The translations under genes and the position numbers were made by a program. From Alphaproteobacteria bacterium (GTDB lineage Bacteria; Pseudomonadota; Alphaproteobacteria; Rhodobacterales; Rhodobacteraceae), in contig JAUHXK010000001.1 in NCBI GenBank assembly GCA_030427405.1, positions 186,001 through 250,000 on the forward strand: a stretch of 64,000 nt of DNA. The letters are read 5' to 3'. Under the pieces are notes generated by a model, which saw only the letters and a program-made list of their open reading frames with translations, was not told where the DNA came from and did not search any database. Position 1 is the stretch's first letter, and each line of letters starts with the position of its first letter. Positions 1 through 8,993 of this stretch are shown here, piece by piece.

Positions 1-1
1 G

Positions 2-157
2 GTCATGCGTCACAACCCCGGGGTCATTCTGACCTGGGGCTTCATTGTCGCGGCCCTTCTTGTGCTGGGGGCCATTCCGATGCTTTTGGGGCTGATCGTG
101 GTTATGCCCGTTCTGGGTCACGCAACCTGGCACCTGTATCGCCGCGCGGTAGCCTGA
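2..157 (+). CDS. DUF2189 membrane protein, C-terminal end only
   Basis: Only the last 51 codons are inside the window; the frame is open from base 2 to the TGA at 155-157. The visible peptide has one long hydrophobic stretch (ILTWGFIVAALLVLGAIPML, then LGLIVVMPVLG) followed by GHATWHLYRRAV. The combination of an NP..WG segment and a terminal PVLGHATWHLYR matches the C-terminus of DUF2189 integral membrane proteins of alphaproteobacteria, whose function is unknown. The start, the remaining membrane segments and the operon context lie upstream of the window. Confidence 0.75.
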   Translation, partial: VMRHNPGVILTWGFIVAALLVLGAIPMLLGLIVVMPVLGHATWHLYRRAVA

Positions 158-172
158 ACGGGCAACAAGCCG

Positions 173-1159
173 TCAGCCCGCCACCGAAAGGACGATCTTG
201 CCGATATGGTCCGAGCTTTCCATACGGGCATGCGCCCCAGCCGCGTCCGCCAGGTCAAACGTGCTGTCCATGACCGGGGCAACCCGGCCTGCCGCAAGCA
301 ACGGCCAGACGGCCTCGCGCAGGTCCCGTGCGATCCGGGCCTTGGCCAGATCGCTTTGCGGGCGCAAGGTGCTGCCGGTCAGCGTCAGCCGCTTGACCAT
401 CATCAGGGCGAAATTCAATTCGGCCACCGGTCCTTGCAAAAAGGCGATCTGAACCAAACGCCCGTCCTCGGCCAGGGCCTTGACGTTTCGCGGGATGTAG
501 TCGCCGCCAACCATGTCCAGGATCAGATTCGCGCCACCTTCGGCCCGCATGGCCGCAACGAAATCTTCCTCGCGGTAGTTGATTGCCTTTTCGGCACCCA
601 GGGAAACACAGGCCGCGCATTTCTCATCTGATCCGGCAGTGGCAAAAACCCGCGCGCCAAAGGCGCTGGCCAGTTGGATTGCCGTCGTTCCGATCCCGCT
701 GGAGCCGCCATGCACCAGAAACCGTTCCCCCGCCTTCAGGCCGCCACGCGTAAATACATTCGACCACACGGTGAAAAAGGTTTCGGGCAGGCACGCGGCC
801 TCTTTCATCCCCATTCCGTCCGGCACAGGCAGGCAATGAGCCGCCGGGGTTGCAACATATTCCGCATAACCGCCGCCTGGCAGCAACGCACAAACCTGAT
901 CGCCGATGGCAATGCCTTCGACGCCTGACCCAATGGCCACAACCTCGCCCGAGGCTTCGAGGCCGGGCAAATCGCTGGCCCCCGGCGGCGGGTCATAGGC
1001 ACCGGCCCGCTGCAAGGCGTCAGGCCGGTTCACCCCGGCATAGGCGACTTTAAGAATCACCTGACCGTTGCCCGGTTCCGGTATCGGACGTTCGGTCAGT
1101 TTCAATACATCGGGGCCGCCGGGCGAAGTGATCTCAACGGCGCGCATCATCTGGGTCAT
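173..1159 (-). CDS. NAD(P)H quinone oxidoreductase, PIG3 family
   Basis: A 328-residue zinc-free medium-chain dehydrogenase/reductase. The N-terminal GroES-like half carries VNRPDALQRAGAYDPPPGAS and GLEASGEV, as in quinone oxidoreductases of the PIG3/TIGR02824 group. The Rossmann half has HGGSSGIGTTAIQLA, where the dinucleotide binds. No structural zinc cysteine cluster is visible. Such enzymes make one- or two-electron reductions of quinones with NADPH in the cytoplasm; the exact substrate cannot be told from sequence. It is convergent with the DUF2189 gene end and lies upstream of nothing obviously related. The ATG at 1159 follows an AGGAG-like purine run on the minus strand (ggagaccgcg). 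Confidence 0.85.
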   Translation of the reverse strand: MTQMMRAVEITSPGGPDVLKLTERPIPEPGNGQVILKVAYAGVNRPDALQRAGAYDPPPGASDLPGLEASGEVVAIGSGVEGIAIGDQVCALLPGGGYAEYVATPAAHCLPVPDGMGMKEAACLPETFFTVWSNVFTRGGLKAGERFLVHGGSSGIGTTAIQLASAFGARVFATAGSDEKCAACVSLGAEKAINYREEDFVAAMRAEGGANLILDMVGGDYIPRNVKALAEDGRLVQIAFLQGPVAELNFALMMVKRLTLTGSTLRPQSDLAKARIARDLREAVWPLLAAGRVAPVMDSTFDLADAAGAHARMESSDHIGKIVLSVAG

Positions 1160-1228
1160 CGCGGTCTCCTCTGATCACTTGCTATCAGGCGAAAATGCAG
1201 AGGCCCAGAAACAAGTTGTGCCCGCAAG

Positions 1229-1921
1229 CTATTTTCGCGGCGTGATCGAACCCGGCAGGTCGGATCGCCCCCGTGCCGGGGCCTTGACCTGACCGACCAG
1301 CCAGTTCGGAACAGCGAGAAACGGTTTCAGCAACGGGTTGTCGTTGACCTGCGCCTTGAGCTTTTCGAACTGCATCACCCCATCGATACGGCGATCCAGG
1401 AATTCCCAGGTTGCCTGGTTGCCGGCCGAATCATCGCCCAGCCAGAACAACAGCGTCGAGGAGTACACACCCGACAGCGTGGCGCGTTTGGTGTACCAGT
1501 TCACATCGTCCGAGGTGTCGCCAAGCGCATCCCAGATCAAATCGCATGTTCCCCAAACGGCCTTGGCCCCGTCGGCGGCGTATATAGGCAGCGAAAACAG
1601 TGTCACACCACGGCGCACCGCCTCTTTGTCGGGTACGACCTGCAGGCGAAACCGGACGGCGGCGGCAATTTTTTCGCGGAATTTCAACCCGCCAAGGTCT
1701 TCGGTCTTAAGGCGTTCCAGCATCGCGGCATCACCGCGCGCGTGAAAGGCAAGGGCCAGATCGACCGCACCGCGGGGGCAAATTGCGCGGGCCAGCGCAT
1801 CGTCAATATCACAATCGGTGATCGCGGCGCGAAAGCTCGTTTCGGACCAGCCATCAAATGGCACATGGTCCAGCATGGCGTCCAACAAGCGTTGCTTGGT
1901 GTCTTCATAGGTCACGGTCAT
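1229..1921 (-). CDS. COQ9 family protein (ubiquinone biosynthesis accessory)
   Basis: About 230 residues. COQ9 proteins are TetR-fold lipid-binding proteins that present ubiquinone intermediates to the COQ7-type hydroxylase. The C-terminal half shows the family features: WGTCDLIWDALGDTSDDVNWYTKRATLSGVY split across two segments, and a final amphipathic region. I chose the ATG at 1921 (MTVTYEDTKQ) because a GGAG lies about 8 bases upstream. The open frame continues to 1957 without a better site. Divergent from rpsU; the same COQ9-rpsU neighbourhood is common in Rhodobacterales, from memory. Family identity is firm, function is by family. Confidence 0.85.
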   Translation of the reverse strand: MTVTYEDTKQRLLDAMLDHVPFDGWSETSFRAAITDCDIDDALARAICPRGAVDLALAFHARGDAAMLERLKTEDLGGLKFREKIAAAVRFRLQVVPDKEAVRRGVTLFSLPIYAADGAKAVWGTCDLIWDALGDTSDDVNWYTKRATLSGVYSSTLLFWLGDDSAGNQATWEFLDRRIDGVMQFEKLKAQVNDNPLLKPFLAVPNWLVGQVKAPARGRSDLPGSITPRK

Positions 1922-2032
1922 GGCGGTTCTCCGGTTCTCGGGGCCAGTACTAGACAAGATAAACGGGCTTTGCTATACGGCCAACTCCTGCAATTTCCTT
2001 GCAACTCTATCTAGAAAGGTGGTGACAACCAC

Positions 2033-2239
2033 ATGCAGGTTAGTGTTCGCGACAATAACGTCGATCAGGCGCTTCGTGCCCTGAAGAAAAAGCTGCAGCG
2101 CGAAGGCGTGTTCCGTGAAATGAAGCTGAAGCAACATTTCGAGAAACCGTCCGAGAAAAAAGCGCGCGAGAAGGCTGAAGCGATCCGTCGTGCCCGTAAA
2201 CTGGCACGTAAGAAAGCACAGCGCGAAGGTTTGCTCTAA
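2033..2239 (+). CDS. rpsU: 30S ribosomal protein S21
   Basis: 68 residues beginning [20 protein letters not shown], with the typical highly basic C-terminal tail ([15 protein letters not shown]). S21 is a small-subunit protein that acts during translation initiation. A strong Shine-Dalgarno (AGGTGGT) precedes the ATG. The length is normal for the alphaproteobacterial protein. Monocistronic here: it diverges from COQ9 and is closed by a clear GC-rich hairpin at 2281-2304. Confidence 0.97.
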   Translation: MQVSVRDNNVDQALRALKKKLQREGVFREMKLKQHFEKPSEKKAREKAEAIRRARKLARKKAQREGLL

Positions 2240-2280
2240 GCACCTGACGCTCGTCCAGCTTTGGATGACACTATTTGACG

Positions 2281-2304
2281 ACCCCCGAGGCCCCGCCCGG
2301 GGGT
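2281..2304 (+). terminator. Intrinsic terminator after rpsU
   Basis: A 7-bp perfect stem (acccccg / cgggggt) with a 10-base loop, followed by ttgtcgttt. It starts 41 bases after the rpsU stop, so it is most likely the rpsU terminator. The T-tract is interrupted, so strength is uncertain. Confidence 0.65.
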
Positions 2305-2338
2305 TTGTCGTTTCCGGGCAGATATTCTGCCCGGAAGG

Positions 2339-3277
2339 TCAATAGATCTTTGGAACGTAAAGCTCGTCCGGAAGAACCCTTCTTTCGTATTCGGGGTTAT
2401 AGCGCCGGTCCGGCAAGGTGACCTTTTCCTGCGGCACGTCCTCATAAGGGATCTTGGTCAGCAGGTGCTCGATACAATTCAGGCGCTCGCGCTTTTTGTC
2501 ATTGCCTTCCACGATATACCAAGGCGCTTCGGGGATATTGGTGCGGAACAGCATGTCCTCCTTGGCCTTGGTATAGGATTCCCAGCGAATGCGGGATTCA
2601 AGGTCCATCGGGGACAGTTTCCACTGTTTCATCGGGTCGTGAATGCGCATGAGAAACCGCAGCTGCTGTTCTTCGTCCGTGATCGAGAACCAGTACTTCA
2701 GCAGGATAATCCCCGACCGCACCAGCATGCGCTCAAATTCCGGGACGTCCTGAAAGAACTGCCCGACCTGGTCTTCGTCGGCAAAGCCCATCACCCGTTC
2801 GACACCGGCGCGGTTGTACCAGGACCGGTCGAACAGAACGATCTCGCCCGCAGCAGGCAGATGGGGAACGTATCGCTGGAAATACCACTGGCTCTGTTCG
2901 CGGCGGCTTGGGGCAGGCAAGGCAACGACGCGGGCAACGCGTGGGTTCAACCGCTGCGTGATCCGCTTGATCACGCCCCCCTTACCCGCGCTGTCGCGCC
3001 CTTCGAACAGGATACAGACCTTTGCACCGGTGTGCTGAACCCAGTCCTGAACCTTGATCAGTTCCGCCTGCAGGCGCAGCAGGTTCCGGAAATATACCTT
3101 TCGGTCCAACATCTCTGGGTGCTGGTTGCGATAGATCTTGCGAATCTCCATCGAGAGCATCGGCTCGCTGAATTCTATCTCGAAATCTTCGTCCAGCGTG
3201 TCTTCAAGCTCAGCTTCCAGCCAGTCTGTGGGCTCATAACTCTTGTCGTCAGCCAAGGTCTGCTCCTTATCTTTCAT
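2339..3277 (-). CDS. ppk2: Polyphosphate kinase 2 family protein
   Basis: 312 residues from the ATG at 3277; the frame stays open to a TTG at 3313 but the ATG is preferred. The PPK2 family transfers phosphate between polyphosphate and nucleotides. Visible: an acidic N-terminal arm (residues 20-40), Walker A-like GRDSAGKGG at 93-101, and the lid/Walker B-like FDRSWYNRAGVE at 149-160. These are the PPK2 signature; the single-domain length fits class I PPK2 (GDP/ADP to GTP/ATP). The nucleotide preference cannot be read from sequence. It stands alone between rpsU and the Lrp regulator. Confidence 0.9.
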   Translation of the reverse strand: MKDKEQTLADDKSYEPTDWLEAELEDTLDEDFEIEFSEPMLSMEIRKIYRNQHPEMLDRKVYFRNLLRLQAELIKVQDWVQHTGAKVCILFEGRDSAGKGGVIKRITQRLNPRVARVVALPAPSRREQSQWYFQRYVPHLPAAGEIVLFDRSWYNRAGVERVMGFADEDQVGQFFQDVPEFERMLVRSGIILLKYWFSITDEEQQLRFLMRIHDPMKQWKLSPMDLESRIRWESYTKAKEDMLFRTNIPEAPWYIVEGNDKKRERLNCIEHLLTKIPYEDVPQEKVTLPDRRYNPEYERRVLPDELYVPKIY

Positions 3278-3435
3278 CGGGTTCGGACCGTAACGGGTAT
3301 GTGTAACCGGCAAATGTCATCCGCTGCGATGATTGCGACCCGAGGACACGAATGTGAACCCGTCCGGCGCGGGATACAAGCGTCCCTATTGACGCAACGG
3401 GCCCGCGGGCCGGCAGTTCCGGCGGACCGCGCCTA

Positions 3436-3894
3436 TTAAACAGGCAATGCCGTTGTCTTAAAGACGGTCCGCAGCGCAAATGAGCTTTGCATTTGTGCCA
3501 CGCCCGGAAGGCGAGACAGGTATTGGCGGTGAATGCGGGCAAAGTCCTCGGTATTTTCGGCGACGACTTTCAGGATATAATCCGCGGTTCCCGCCATCAG
3601 ATGGCATTCCAGCACGTCAGGGATGCGGCGCACGGCTTTTTCAAAGGCTTCCAGCACCTCTTCTGCCTGACCCTGCAGCGTGATTTCCACGAACACCGTG
3701 GTCGGAACCCCCAGCTTGCGGGCGTTCAGCAGCGCCACGTAGTCACGAATATACCCCTCGGCCTCAAGCCTCTGGACCCGCCGGTGGCAGGCCGAAGGCG
3801 ACAGGTTGGCCTGCTCGGACAATTCAGAATTCGACATCCGGCCCTTGCGTTGAAGGGCGGCAAGAATCTTGCGGTCTGTTGTATCCAGGCTCAT
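3436..3894 (-). CDS. Lrp/AsnC-type regulator, probable regulator of ald
   Basis: 152 residues. The N-terminal winged helix-turn-helix (about 5-60, [20 protein letters not shown] then [17 protein letters not shown]) is followed by the RAM effector domain (about 65-145, with [13 protein letters not shown]). Lrp-type proteins bind DNA as octamers and sense amino acids. It is divergent from ald with a 136-base shared promoter region; this arrangement is typical of alanine-responsive activators of alanine dehydrogenase (AldR/BkdR-like). Regulation of ald by it is inferred from position. Confidence 0.9.
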   Translation of the reverse strand: MSLDTTDRKILAALQRKGRMSNSELSEQANLSPSACHRRVQRLEAEGYIRDYVALLNARKLGVPTTVFVEITLQGQAEEVLEAFEKAVRRIPDVLECHLMAGTADYILKVVAENTEDFARIHRQYLSRLPGVAQMQSSFALRTVFKTTALPV

Positions 3895-4030
3895 TTGCGC
3901 ACACTTGTTGCAGGTTCGTCATGTTTACGCGAAGATTTTCCCGCAATCCACCCCGGGTGCGCGCGGGATTTCACAGAAATTGCGCCTTCATCCGCACATA
4001 TTTGAATCAGTTACAGGATGGAGATCCCAC

Positions 4031-5149
4031 ATGAAAATCGGATGCCCCAAGGAAATCAAACCCCAGGAATTCCGGGTTGGCATGACCCCGAACGCTGCTG
4101 GCGAGGCCGTTGCCCACGGCCATGAGGTCATAATCGAAACAGGTGCAGGTGCCGGGTCGGGCTTCGAAGATGCGGCCTATGTCGCTGCGGGCGCGCGGAT
4201 CGCCGATACCGCCCAAGAGGTTTTTGCCACCGCCGACATGATCCTCAAGGTCAAGGAACCGCAAGCCATCGAGCGGAAGATGCTGCGCGAAGGCCAGTTG
4301 CTGTTTACCTATCTGCACCTGGCGCCGGACCCCGATCAGACGCATGATTTGCTGAAATCGGGGTGTACGGCCATCGCCTATGAAACCGTGACCGATGCGC
4401 AGGGCGGGCTGCCCTTGCTGGCCCCGATGTCCGAAGTGGCCGGACGCCTTGCGCCGCAGGTCGGGTCGTGGACCCTGCAAAAGGCAAATGGGGGTCGCGG
4501 CGTTCTTATGGGTGGCGTTCCGGGCGTCGGCCCCGCCAAGGTTGTTGTGATCGGCGGAGGTGTCGTTGGCACGCATGCCGCTCAAGTCGCCGCCGGTATG
4601 GGCGCCGATGTTACCGTTCTGGACCGGTCCCTGCCGCGACTGCGGTATCTCGACGATGTGTTCGGCGGCCGGTTCAAGAACCAATATTCAACCGCCGGAG
4701 CAACGGCCGAGTTGATTCAGGACGCTGACATGGTGATCGGGGCTGTGCTGATCCCCGGCGCGGCGGCCCCCAAGCTGGTCACGCGCGAACAATTGTCCAC
4801 GATGAAACCCGGCGCTGTTCTTGTGGATGTCGCGATCGACCAAGGTGGGTGTTTCGAGACCTCGAAGGCCACGACCCATGCCGATCCGATCTACGACGTT
4901 GATGGCATCATGCACTATTGCGTGGCCAACATGCCGGGCGCTGTTGCGCGCACCTCGACCATCGCGCTGGGCAATGCAACCCTGCCTTTCCTGCTGTCGC
5001 TTGCCGACAAAGGTTGGAAACAAGCGTGCCAGGACGATCCCCACCTGCTGAACGGGCTAAACGTTCACGCAGGCCAACTGACCTATTACGCGGTTGGCAA
5101 AGCGCTGGGGATCGACGTCGTATCGCCATCCATGGTCATCAAGACCTGA
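4031..5149 (+). CDS. ald: Alanine dehydrogenase
   Basis: 372 residues from the ATG at 4031, which has a GGAG about 7 bases upstream; the longer open frame from 3869 overlaps the divergent lrp gene and was rejected. Catalyses reversible NAD-dependent oxidative deamination of L-alanine to pyruvate. Visible landmarks: [10 protein letters not shown] start, the substrate lysine in LKVKEPQ, the catalytic histidine in YLHLAPD, the nucleotide-binding [18 protein letters not shown], and [11 protein letters not shown]. Full family length and no damage. Probably controlled by the divergent Lrp-type regulator. Confidence 0.97.
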   Translation: MKIGCPKEIKPQEFRVGMTPNAAGEAVAHGHEVIIETGAGAGSGFEDAAYVAAGARIADTAQEVFATADMILKVKEPQAIERKMLREGQLLFTYLHLAPDPDQTHDLLKSGCTAIAYETVTDAQGGLPLLAPMSEVAGRLAPQVGSWTLQKANGGRGVLMGGVPGVGPAKVVVIGGGVVGTHAAQVAAGMGADVTVLDRSLPRLRYLDDVFGGRFKNQYSTAGATAELIQDADMVIGAVLIPGAAAPKLVTREQLSTMKPGAVLVDVAIDQGGCFETSKATTHADPIYDVDGIMHYCVANMPGAVARTSTIALGNATLPFLLSLADKGWKQACQDDPHLLNGLNVHAGQLTYYAVGKALGIDVVSPSMVIKT

Positions 5150-5199
5150 CGGGCCACCTGCGGCACCACGCTTGCGCGGCATAGACTCGACGCAATAAA

Positions 5200-5223
5200 G
5201 GCGCCGCGCAAAAGCGCGGCGCC
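5200..5223 (-). terminator. Hairpin between converging ald and mscS
   Basis: A perfect 10-bp stem (ggcgccgcgc / gcgcggcgcc) with an AAAA loop. On the minus strand it is followed by tttattgcg, so it fits an intrinsic terminator for mscS. On the plus strand no T-run follows, but it could still help terminate ald. Confidence 0.65.
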
Positions 5224-5275
5224 CGGCCCAACAGGAGGAGAGCATTTCCGAATGCTCGTACGACTGGCGGGAGTT

Positions 5276-6082
5276 TCAGCCCTGTTTCTGAATTTCCACC
5301 GAATGGGGATAGGGAATGGAAACACCCTTGGCATCAAAGGCTTCTTTGACCGCCTTGGTTGTCTCGAACTTGACGTCCCAATAATCGGCCGCCTTGCACC
5401 ACAGCCGCGCGGTCAGGTCAACCGAGCTGTCGCCCAGGTTGGTCACGCGAACCCAAGGCTCGGGGTCTTTCATAACACGGGCATCGGCACCGGCGACATC
5501 CAGGATGATCTTCATCGCGTCATCCGCATTGTCGCCATAGTCAATTCCGAATACCAGGTCGACGCGGCGCGTATCGTGGGCGGAATAGTTGGTGATGATC
5601 GACCCCCAGGCCTGGCCGTTGGGCACGATGATCTGCACATTGTCCGGCGTCACCAGTTCCGTCGTGAACAGGTTCAGATCCTGCACCGTCCCGGCTGTTC
5701 CGCCGATATCGACGAATTGACCCAGCTTGTAGGGCCGGAAAACCACCAGCATGACACCGGCTGCCAGATCGCTGAGCGTTCCCTGCAAGGCCAGACCGAT
5801 GGCAAGCGAGGCGGCACCCAGGATTGCAACGATACTGGTTGCCTCGATCCCGAATATGCCCAGCACGGCTACCAGAACGATGGCCAGGATCACCCATTTG
5901 ACAACGCTGGCGGCAAAATTCCCCAATGTCGGGTCGATCTGCGACGCCTTGTTGATCCGTTTTCGGACCGCGCCCGAAATCCATCCGGCTGCGATCCAGC
6001 CCAACACCAGAACGACCAGCGCCTTACCCGCACTGATCAAAAGCGGCCATGCCTGGTCCGCCAAATCCATTGCCTGATCCAT
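5276..6082 (-). CDS. mscS: Small-conductance mechanosensitive channel, MscS family
   Basis: 268 residues, the compact three-helix MscS layout. Two N-terminal membrane helices are followed by the pore-lining third helix (VAILGAASLAIGLALQGTLS, with the Gly/Ala packing typical of TM3). The beta domain follows (VFRPYKLGQFVDIGG, then QIIVPNGQAWGSIITNYS), then the alpha/beta C-terminal vestibule. The channel opens under membrane tension and releases solutes on hypo-osmotic shock. It lies 58 bases after mscL on the same strand, separated by a hairpin, so the two may be partly co-transcribed. Confidence 0.92.
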   Translation of the reverse strand: MDQAMDLADQAWPLLISAGKALVVLVLGWIAAGWISGAVRKRINKASQIDPTLGNFAASVVKWVILAIVLVAVLGIFGIEATSIVAILGAASLAIGLALQGTLSDLAAGVMLVVFRPYKLGQFVDIGGTAGTVQDLNLFTTELVTPDNVQIIVPNGQAWGSIITNYSAHDTRRVDLVFGIDYGDNADDAMKIILDVAGADARVMKDPEPWVRVTNLGDSSVDLTARLWCKAADYWDVKFETTKAVKEAFDAKGVSIPYPHSVEIQKQG

Positions 6083-6107
6083 GTTACTCTTCTTTCGAAA
6101 TAGGATA

Positions 6108-6132
6108 GCGGCAGCCGCAAATCAGCTGCCGC
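6108..6132 (-). terminator. Hairpin between mscL and mscS
   Basis: An 8-bp perfect stem (gcggcagc / gctgccgc) with a 9-base loop, lying just 3' of mscL on the minus strand and followed there by tatcctattt. It could be a terminator or an attenuator that sets the mscL:mscS ratio. Confidence 0.45.
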
Positions 6133-6140
6133 AGGTTTCG

Positions 6141-6569
6141 TTACTTTTTCAACGAATCCCGGATTTCCATAAGGATATCAAGCTCGCTTGGGCCGGCGGG
6201 TGCCTCTTCTGCGGCTTCTTCCTCTTTCGCTGCTGCATCTTTGACCCGGTTGACCATTTTCACCAGCATGAAGACAACCCAAGCGATGATCAGGAAGTTG
6301 ATGATTGCCATGATGAAAGCACCATAGGCAAAAACCGACGCCCCGGTTTCCCGCGCGGCTTCCAGGCTTGCGCCATCCGGAACATCACCGGCCAGAACGG
6401 CGTAGTTGTTCGTAAAGTCCACCCCGCCGGTGAACAGCCCAATCAGCGGGTTGATCAGATCACCGACCAGGGATGTGACAATCGCGGTGAAAGCGGCACC
6501 GATGATGATACCAACGGCCATGTCCATCACATTGCCCTTGGCAATAAACGACTTGAATTCTCCCAGCAT
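6141..6569 (-). CDS. mscL: Large-conductance mechanosensitive channel
   Basis: 142 residues, normal length. Starts [20 protein letters not shown] followed by [19 protein letters not shown], the amphipathic N-helix plus TM1 of MscL. TM2 ([20 protein letters not shown]) follows, then a charged Ala/Glu-rich bundle and [13 protein letters not shown]. It is the emergency valve of the cytoplasmic membrane. AGAGGG sits about 5 bases before the ATG. First gene of a possible mscL-mscS unit. Confidence 0.97.
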   Translation of the reverse strand: MLGEFKSFIAKGNVMDMAVGIIIGAAFTAIVTSLVGDLINPLIGLFTGGVDFTNNYAVLAGDVPDGASLEAARETGASVFAYGAFIMAIINFLIIAWVVFMLVKMVNRVKDAAAKEEEAAEEAPAGPSELDILMEIRDSLKK

Positions 6570-6805
6570 TTTTCCCTCTTTCCTGTTTGCCTGACGCGGA
6601 TGCGCAAAATAGTTGTTAGCTCATTTCACAAAGCGGCAGCCAGTTTTATGGGAAACGCCAGAAAGTTTTCCCCAGAATGTATGTTTTCAGGGTCAGGTCC
6701 GCCGGACTGCCAAACCGGTCTTGGCCACACCGACGCATATCGACGGGCGCGTGTTCCCGGCGCCATGGCTGCAAAAGGCGGTACGGGGTTTCGAGGGCTA
6801 ACCGG

Positions 6806-7255
6806 TCAGCCCGGCAGTTTACCCGTCAGGACATAACGCAGAATGTCCACGACCTGCGACGGGTCCTGCGCGACGGCAAGTGCGGCGGCGTCAACCTCTT
6901 TCAGGGCATGCTGATGGTCGTCACCGTGCAAGATTACCAGCGACTTTCCCAATGCCGCAGCATAGCCTGCATCGAATGCCGCGTTCCATTGCTTGTACTT
7001 GTCGCCAAAGCGCACAACGACCACATCTGCATCGGCGATCCCCTTGCGGGTCCGGATAGCGTTGACCATTGCACCCTTGTGATCGTGCCAGTACTTATTC
7101 GCTTCGGCCCCCAGAATGGCGACACCGCAATCATCGCTGGCATCATGATCGGTCACCGGGCCGTTGAACGTGACATCCAGCCCCTGCGCTCCGTCGATGA
7201 TCTGTTCGCGCCAGTCCGTGTGGATTTCTCCTGAAAGGTAAACGTTCAATCCCAT
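6806..7255 (-). CDS. YtoQ family protein
   Basis: 149 residues beginning MGLNVYLSGEIHTDWREQI, the recognisable start of YtoQ-family proteins. The fold is nucleoside-2-deoxyribosyltransferase-like: a Rossmann-type beta strand then IADADVVVVRFGDKYKQWNAAFDAGYAAALGKSLVILH. Function is unknown; a nucleotide-processing role is only suggested by the fold. Free-standing; the next gene on the same strand (7347-7979) lies 91 bases upstream of this start. Confidence 0.85.
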   Translation of the reverse strand: MGLNVYLSGEIHTDWREQIIDGAQGLDVTFNGPVTDHDASDDCGVAILGAEANKYWHDHKGAMVNAIRTRKGIADADVVVVRFGDKYKQWNAAFDAGYAAALGKSLVILHGDDHQHALKEVDAAALAVAQDPSQVVDILRYVLTGKLPG

Positions 7256-7346
7256 GGCGTTGTCTCCGCGTCTTGTTTCACACCCTGTTTAGAGTGCAAA
7301 CGCGCAAAGCCCAATGCGGAAATTTCTAACCATGGTATTGCCCGGG

Positions 7347-7979
7347 TCAGACCCGGCGGGCCACCAGATAGCGAGAGGGCGGCGTCACCGGGAAGTTCCC
7401 GCTTTCGATGATTTCAAACCCGGCGTTCCCGACGGTGGATTCCAGCGTTTTGATGTCGAACTGATTGACGTATGGGGCTTTGCCGACAAGTTGCATGACC
7501 GGCAACAGCAGCTTCAACAATCCGAATTTGAACCCCAAACCGCCCTGTGCAAGACAGGGCGTTTTCGAGATGAACAGACCGCCGGGTTTCAACACTTGAT
7601 GAACCTGGGCCAGGGTTGCGTCCAGATCCTGCACAAGGTGCAACAGATTGAACGTCATCACCACATCATAGGTCCAGTTCGGGGGCTGGTTCGCCTCTGC
7701 CTGTACAAATGTGACGTTCTGGGTCTTTTGCTCCTGGGCAAGTCTGCGCCCCACGGCCAGCATGCCGGGGGATACATCGCTGGCCGTGATCGTATCGACA
7801 TGATCCGCCAGCCGCAAAGCGGTGCGGCCGGTGCCGCATCCCAGTTCCAGCACCTGATCGGTCGGCTTCAGGTACGACGCGGTGCGCTGAAGGGTATGTT
7901 CGTAAGATTCCATGTCCCTGATCGGGGATTTCGCGTATTTCTCGGCGATTCCGTCCCAGAATTTGGCTGTGGCGGTCAT
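7347..7979 (-). CDS. Class I SAM-dependent methyltransferase
   Basis: 210 residues from the ATG at 7979, which has a good AGGAG Shine-Dalgarno; the frame extends to 8057 but would run into the divergent lysR promoter. Methyltransferase motif I is VLELGCGTGRTALRLA, the acidic post-I residue is ITASDVSPGMLAV, and motif IV follows as YDVVMTFNLLHLV. The C-terminus has GFEIIESGNFP. Substrate unknown; the family resembles UbiE/methyltransferase type 11 enzymes. Divergent from a LysR regulator, which may control it. Confidence 0.85.
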   Translation of the reverse strand: MTATAKFWDGIAEKYAKSPIRDMESYEHTLQRTASYLKPTDQVLELGCGTGRTALRLADHVDTITASDVSPGMLAVGRRLAQEQKTQNVTFVQAEANQPPNWTYDVVMTFNLLHLVQDLDATLAQVHQVLKPGGLFISKTPCLAQGGLGFKFGLLKLLLPVMQLVGKAPYVNQFDIKTLESTVGNAGFEIIESGNFPVTPPSRYLVARRV

Positions 7980-8063
7980 TTCGGATCTCCTTTGCGGGCA
8001 GGGTACTGATACGCATTTCAAAGGTGAATTGCCGAAATTCGCAAAACCCTTATACATTTACGT

Positions 8064-8948
8064 ATGGATAATGCGCGCAAATTCGATTGGAACCATATCC
8101 GCGCCTTTCTTGCGACGGCTGAGACCGGGTCGCTTTCGGCGGCGGCGCGACGGTTGGACCAAACGCAACCGACGCTCAGCCGGCAGATCGCCGCGCTTGA
8201 GTCCGACCTTGGGGTGATGCTGTTTGAACGGGTCGGCAGGTCCCTTCAGATGACCGGCGCCGGCGTCGAGCTTTTGGAACATACCCGCGCGATGGGGTCA
8301 GCTGCAGATCGCATCGCACTGGCAGCCTCGGGCCAGGTGCAATCCATCGAGGGGCAGGTTCGCATCACCGCCAGCGACATCATGTCGGCCTATGTCCTGC
8401 CCGATATTCTGCGCGATATCCGTGCCCAGGCACCCCGGCTGCAAATCGACGTCATTGCCGCAAACGATATTCGCGACCTGCTGCGCCGCGAGGCCGATAT
8501 CGCCATTCGACATGTCCGCCCGGACCAACCGGACCTGATTGCGAAACTTGTGCAGGACGCCACGGCGCATTTCTATGCCTCGACCGCGTATCTGCAAAGC
8601 AACGGGTACCCAAAGTCAAAGGGCGATCTGTCCCGGCACGCGTTCATCAGCTTTGGCGATCCCGACAGAATGATAGAACATTTCGAACCGCTGGGTGTGC
8701 ACCTGACACGAGACAATTTCCGGCTGGGGTCCCAAAGCGGCATTGTCGCCTGGGAATATGTCAAACAAGGGTTCGGCATTGCGCCAATGTCCCACGAGGT
8801 CGGGGACAGTACGCCGGGCGTCGTGCGGCTGTTGCCCGAAACCGACGCGATCCGGTTTCCCGTTTGGCTGACAACCCATCGCGAATTGCACACCAGCCGA
8901 CGCATCAGGCTGGTGTTTGATCTTTTGGCGAAACATCTGTCGAAATGA
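8064..8948 (+). CDS. LysR-type transcriptional regulator
   Basis: 294 residues. The N-terminal winged HTH (about 5-65) shows FLATAETGSLSAAARRLDQT and PTLSRQIAALESDLG. The C-terminal periplasmic-binding-like effector domain covers about 90-290. LysR proteins commonly regulate the divergent neighbour, here a methyltransferase with 84 bases between the two starts. The ligand is unknown. A strong terminator overlaps the stop codon. Confidence 0.92.
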   Translation: MDNARKFDWNHIRAFLATAETGSLSAAARRLDQTQPTLSRQIAALESDLGVMLFERVGRSLQMTGAGVELLEHTRAMGSAADRIALAASGQVQSIEGQVRITASDIMSAYVLPDILRDIRAQAPRLQIDVIAANDIRDLLRREADIAIRHVRPDQPDLIAKLVQDATAHFYASTAYLQSNGYPKSKGDLSRHAFISFGDPDRMIEHFEPLGVHLTRDNFRLGSQSGIVAWEYVKQGFGIAPMSHEVGDSTPGVVRLLPETDAIRFPVWLTTHRELHTSRRIRLVFDLLAKHLSK

Positions 8949-8971
8949 AAACGCGCCCGAAGGCGCGTTTT
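8948..8971 (+). terminator. Intrinsic terminator of the lysR gene
   Basis: Perfect 10-bp stem (aaaacgcgcc / ggcgcgtttt) with the stable loop cgaa, starting on the last base of the lysR stop codon. The U-rich 3' arm and tgttt make it a classical terminator. It also faces the end of pheT on the other strand, where the A-rich 5' arm becomes a T-run, so it is probably bidirectional. Confidence 0.85.
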
Positions 8972-8993
8972 GTTTCAGCGTCGGCCCAGGCCT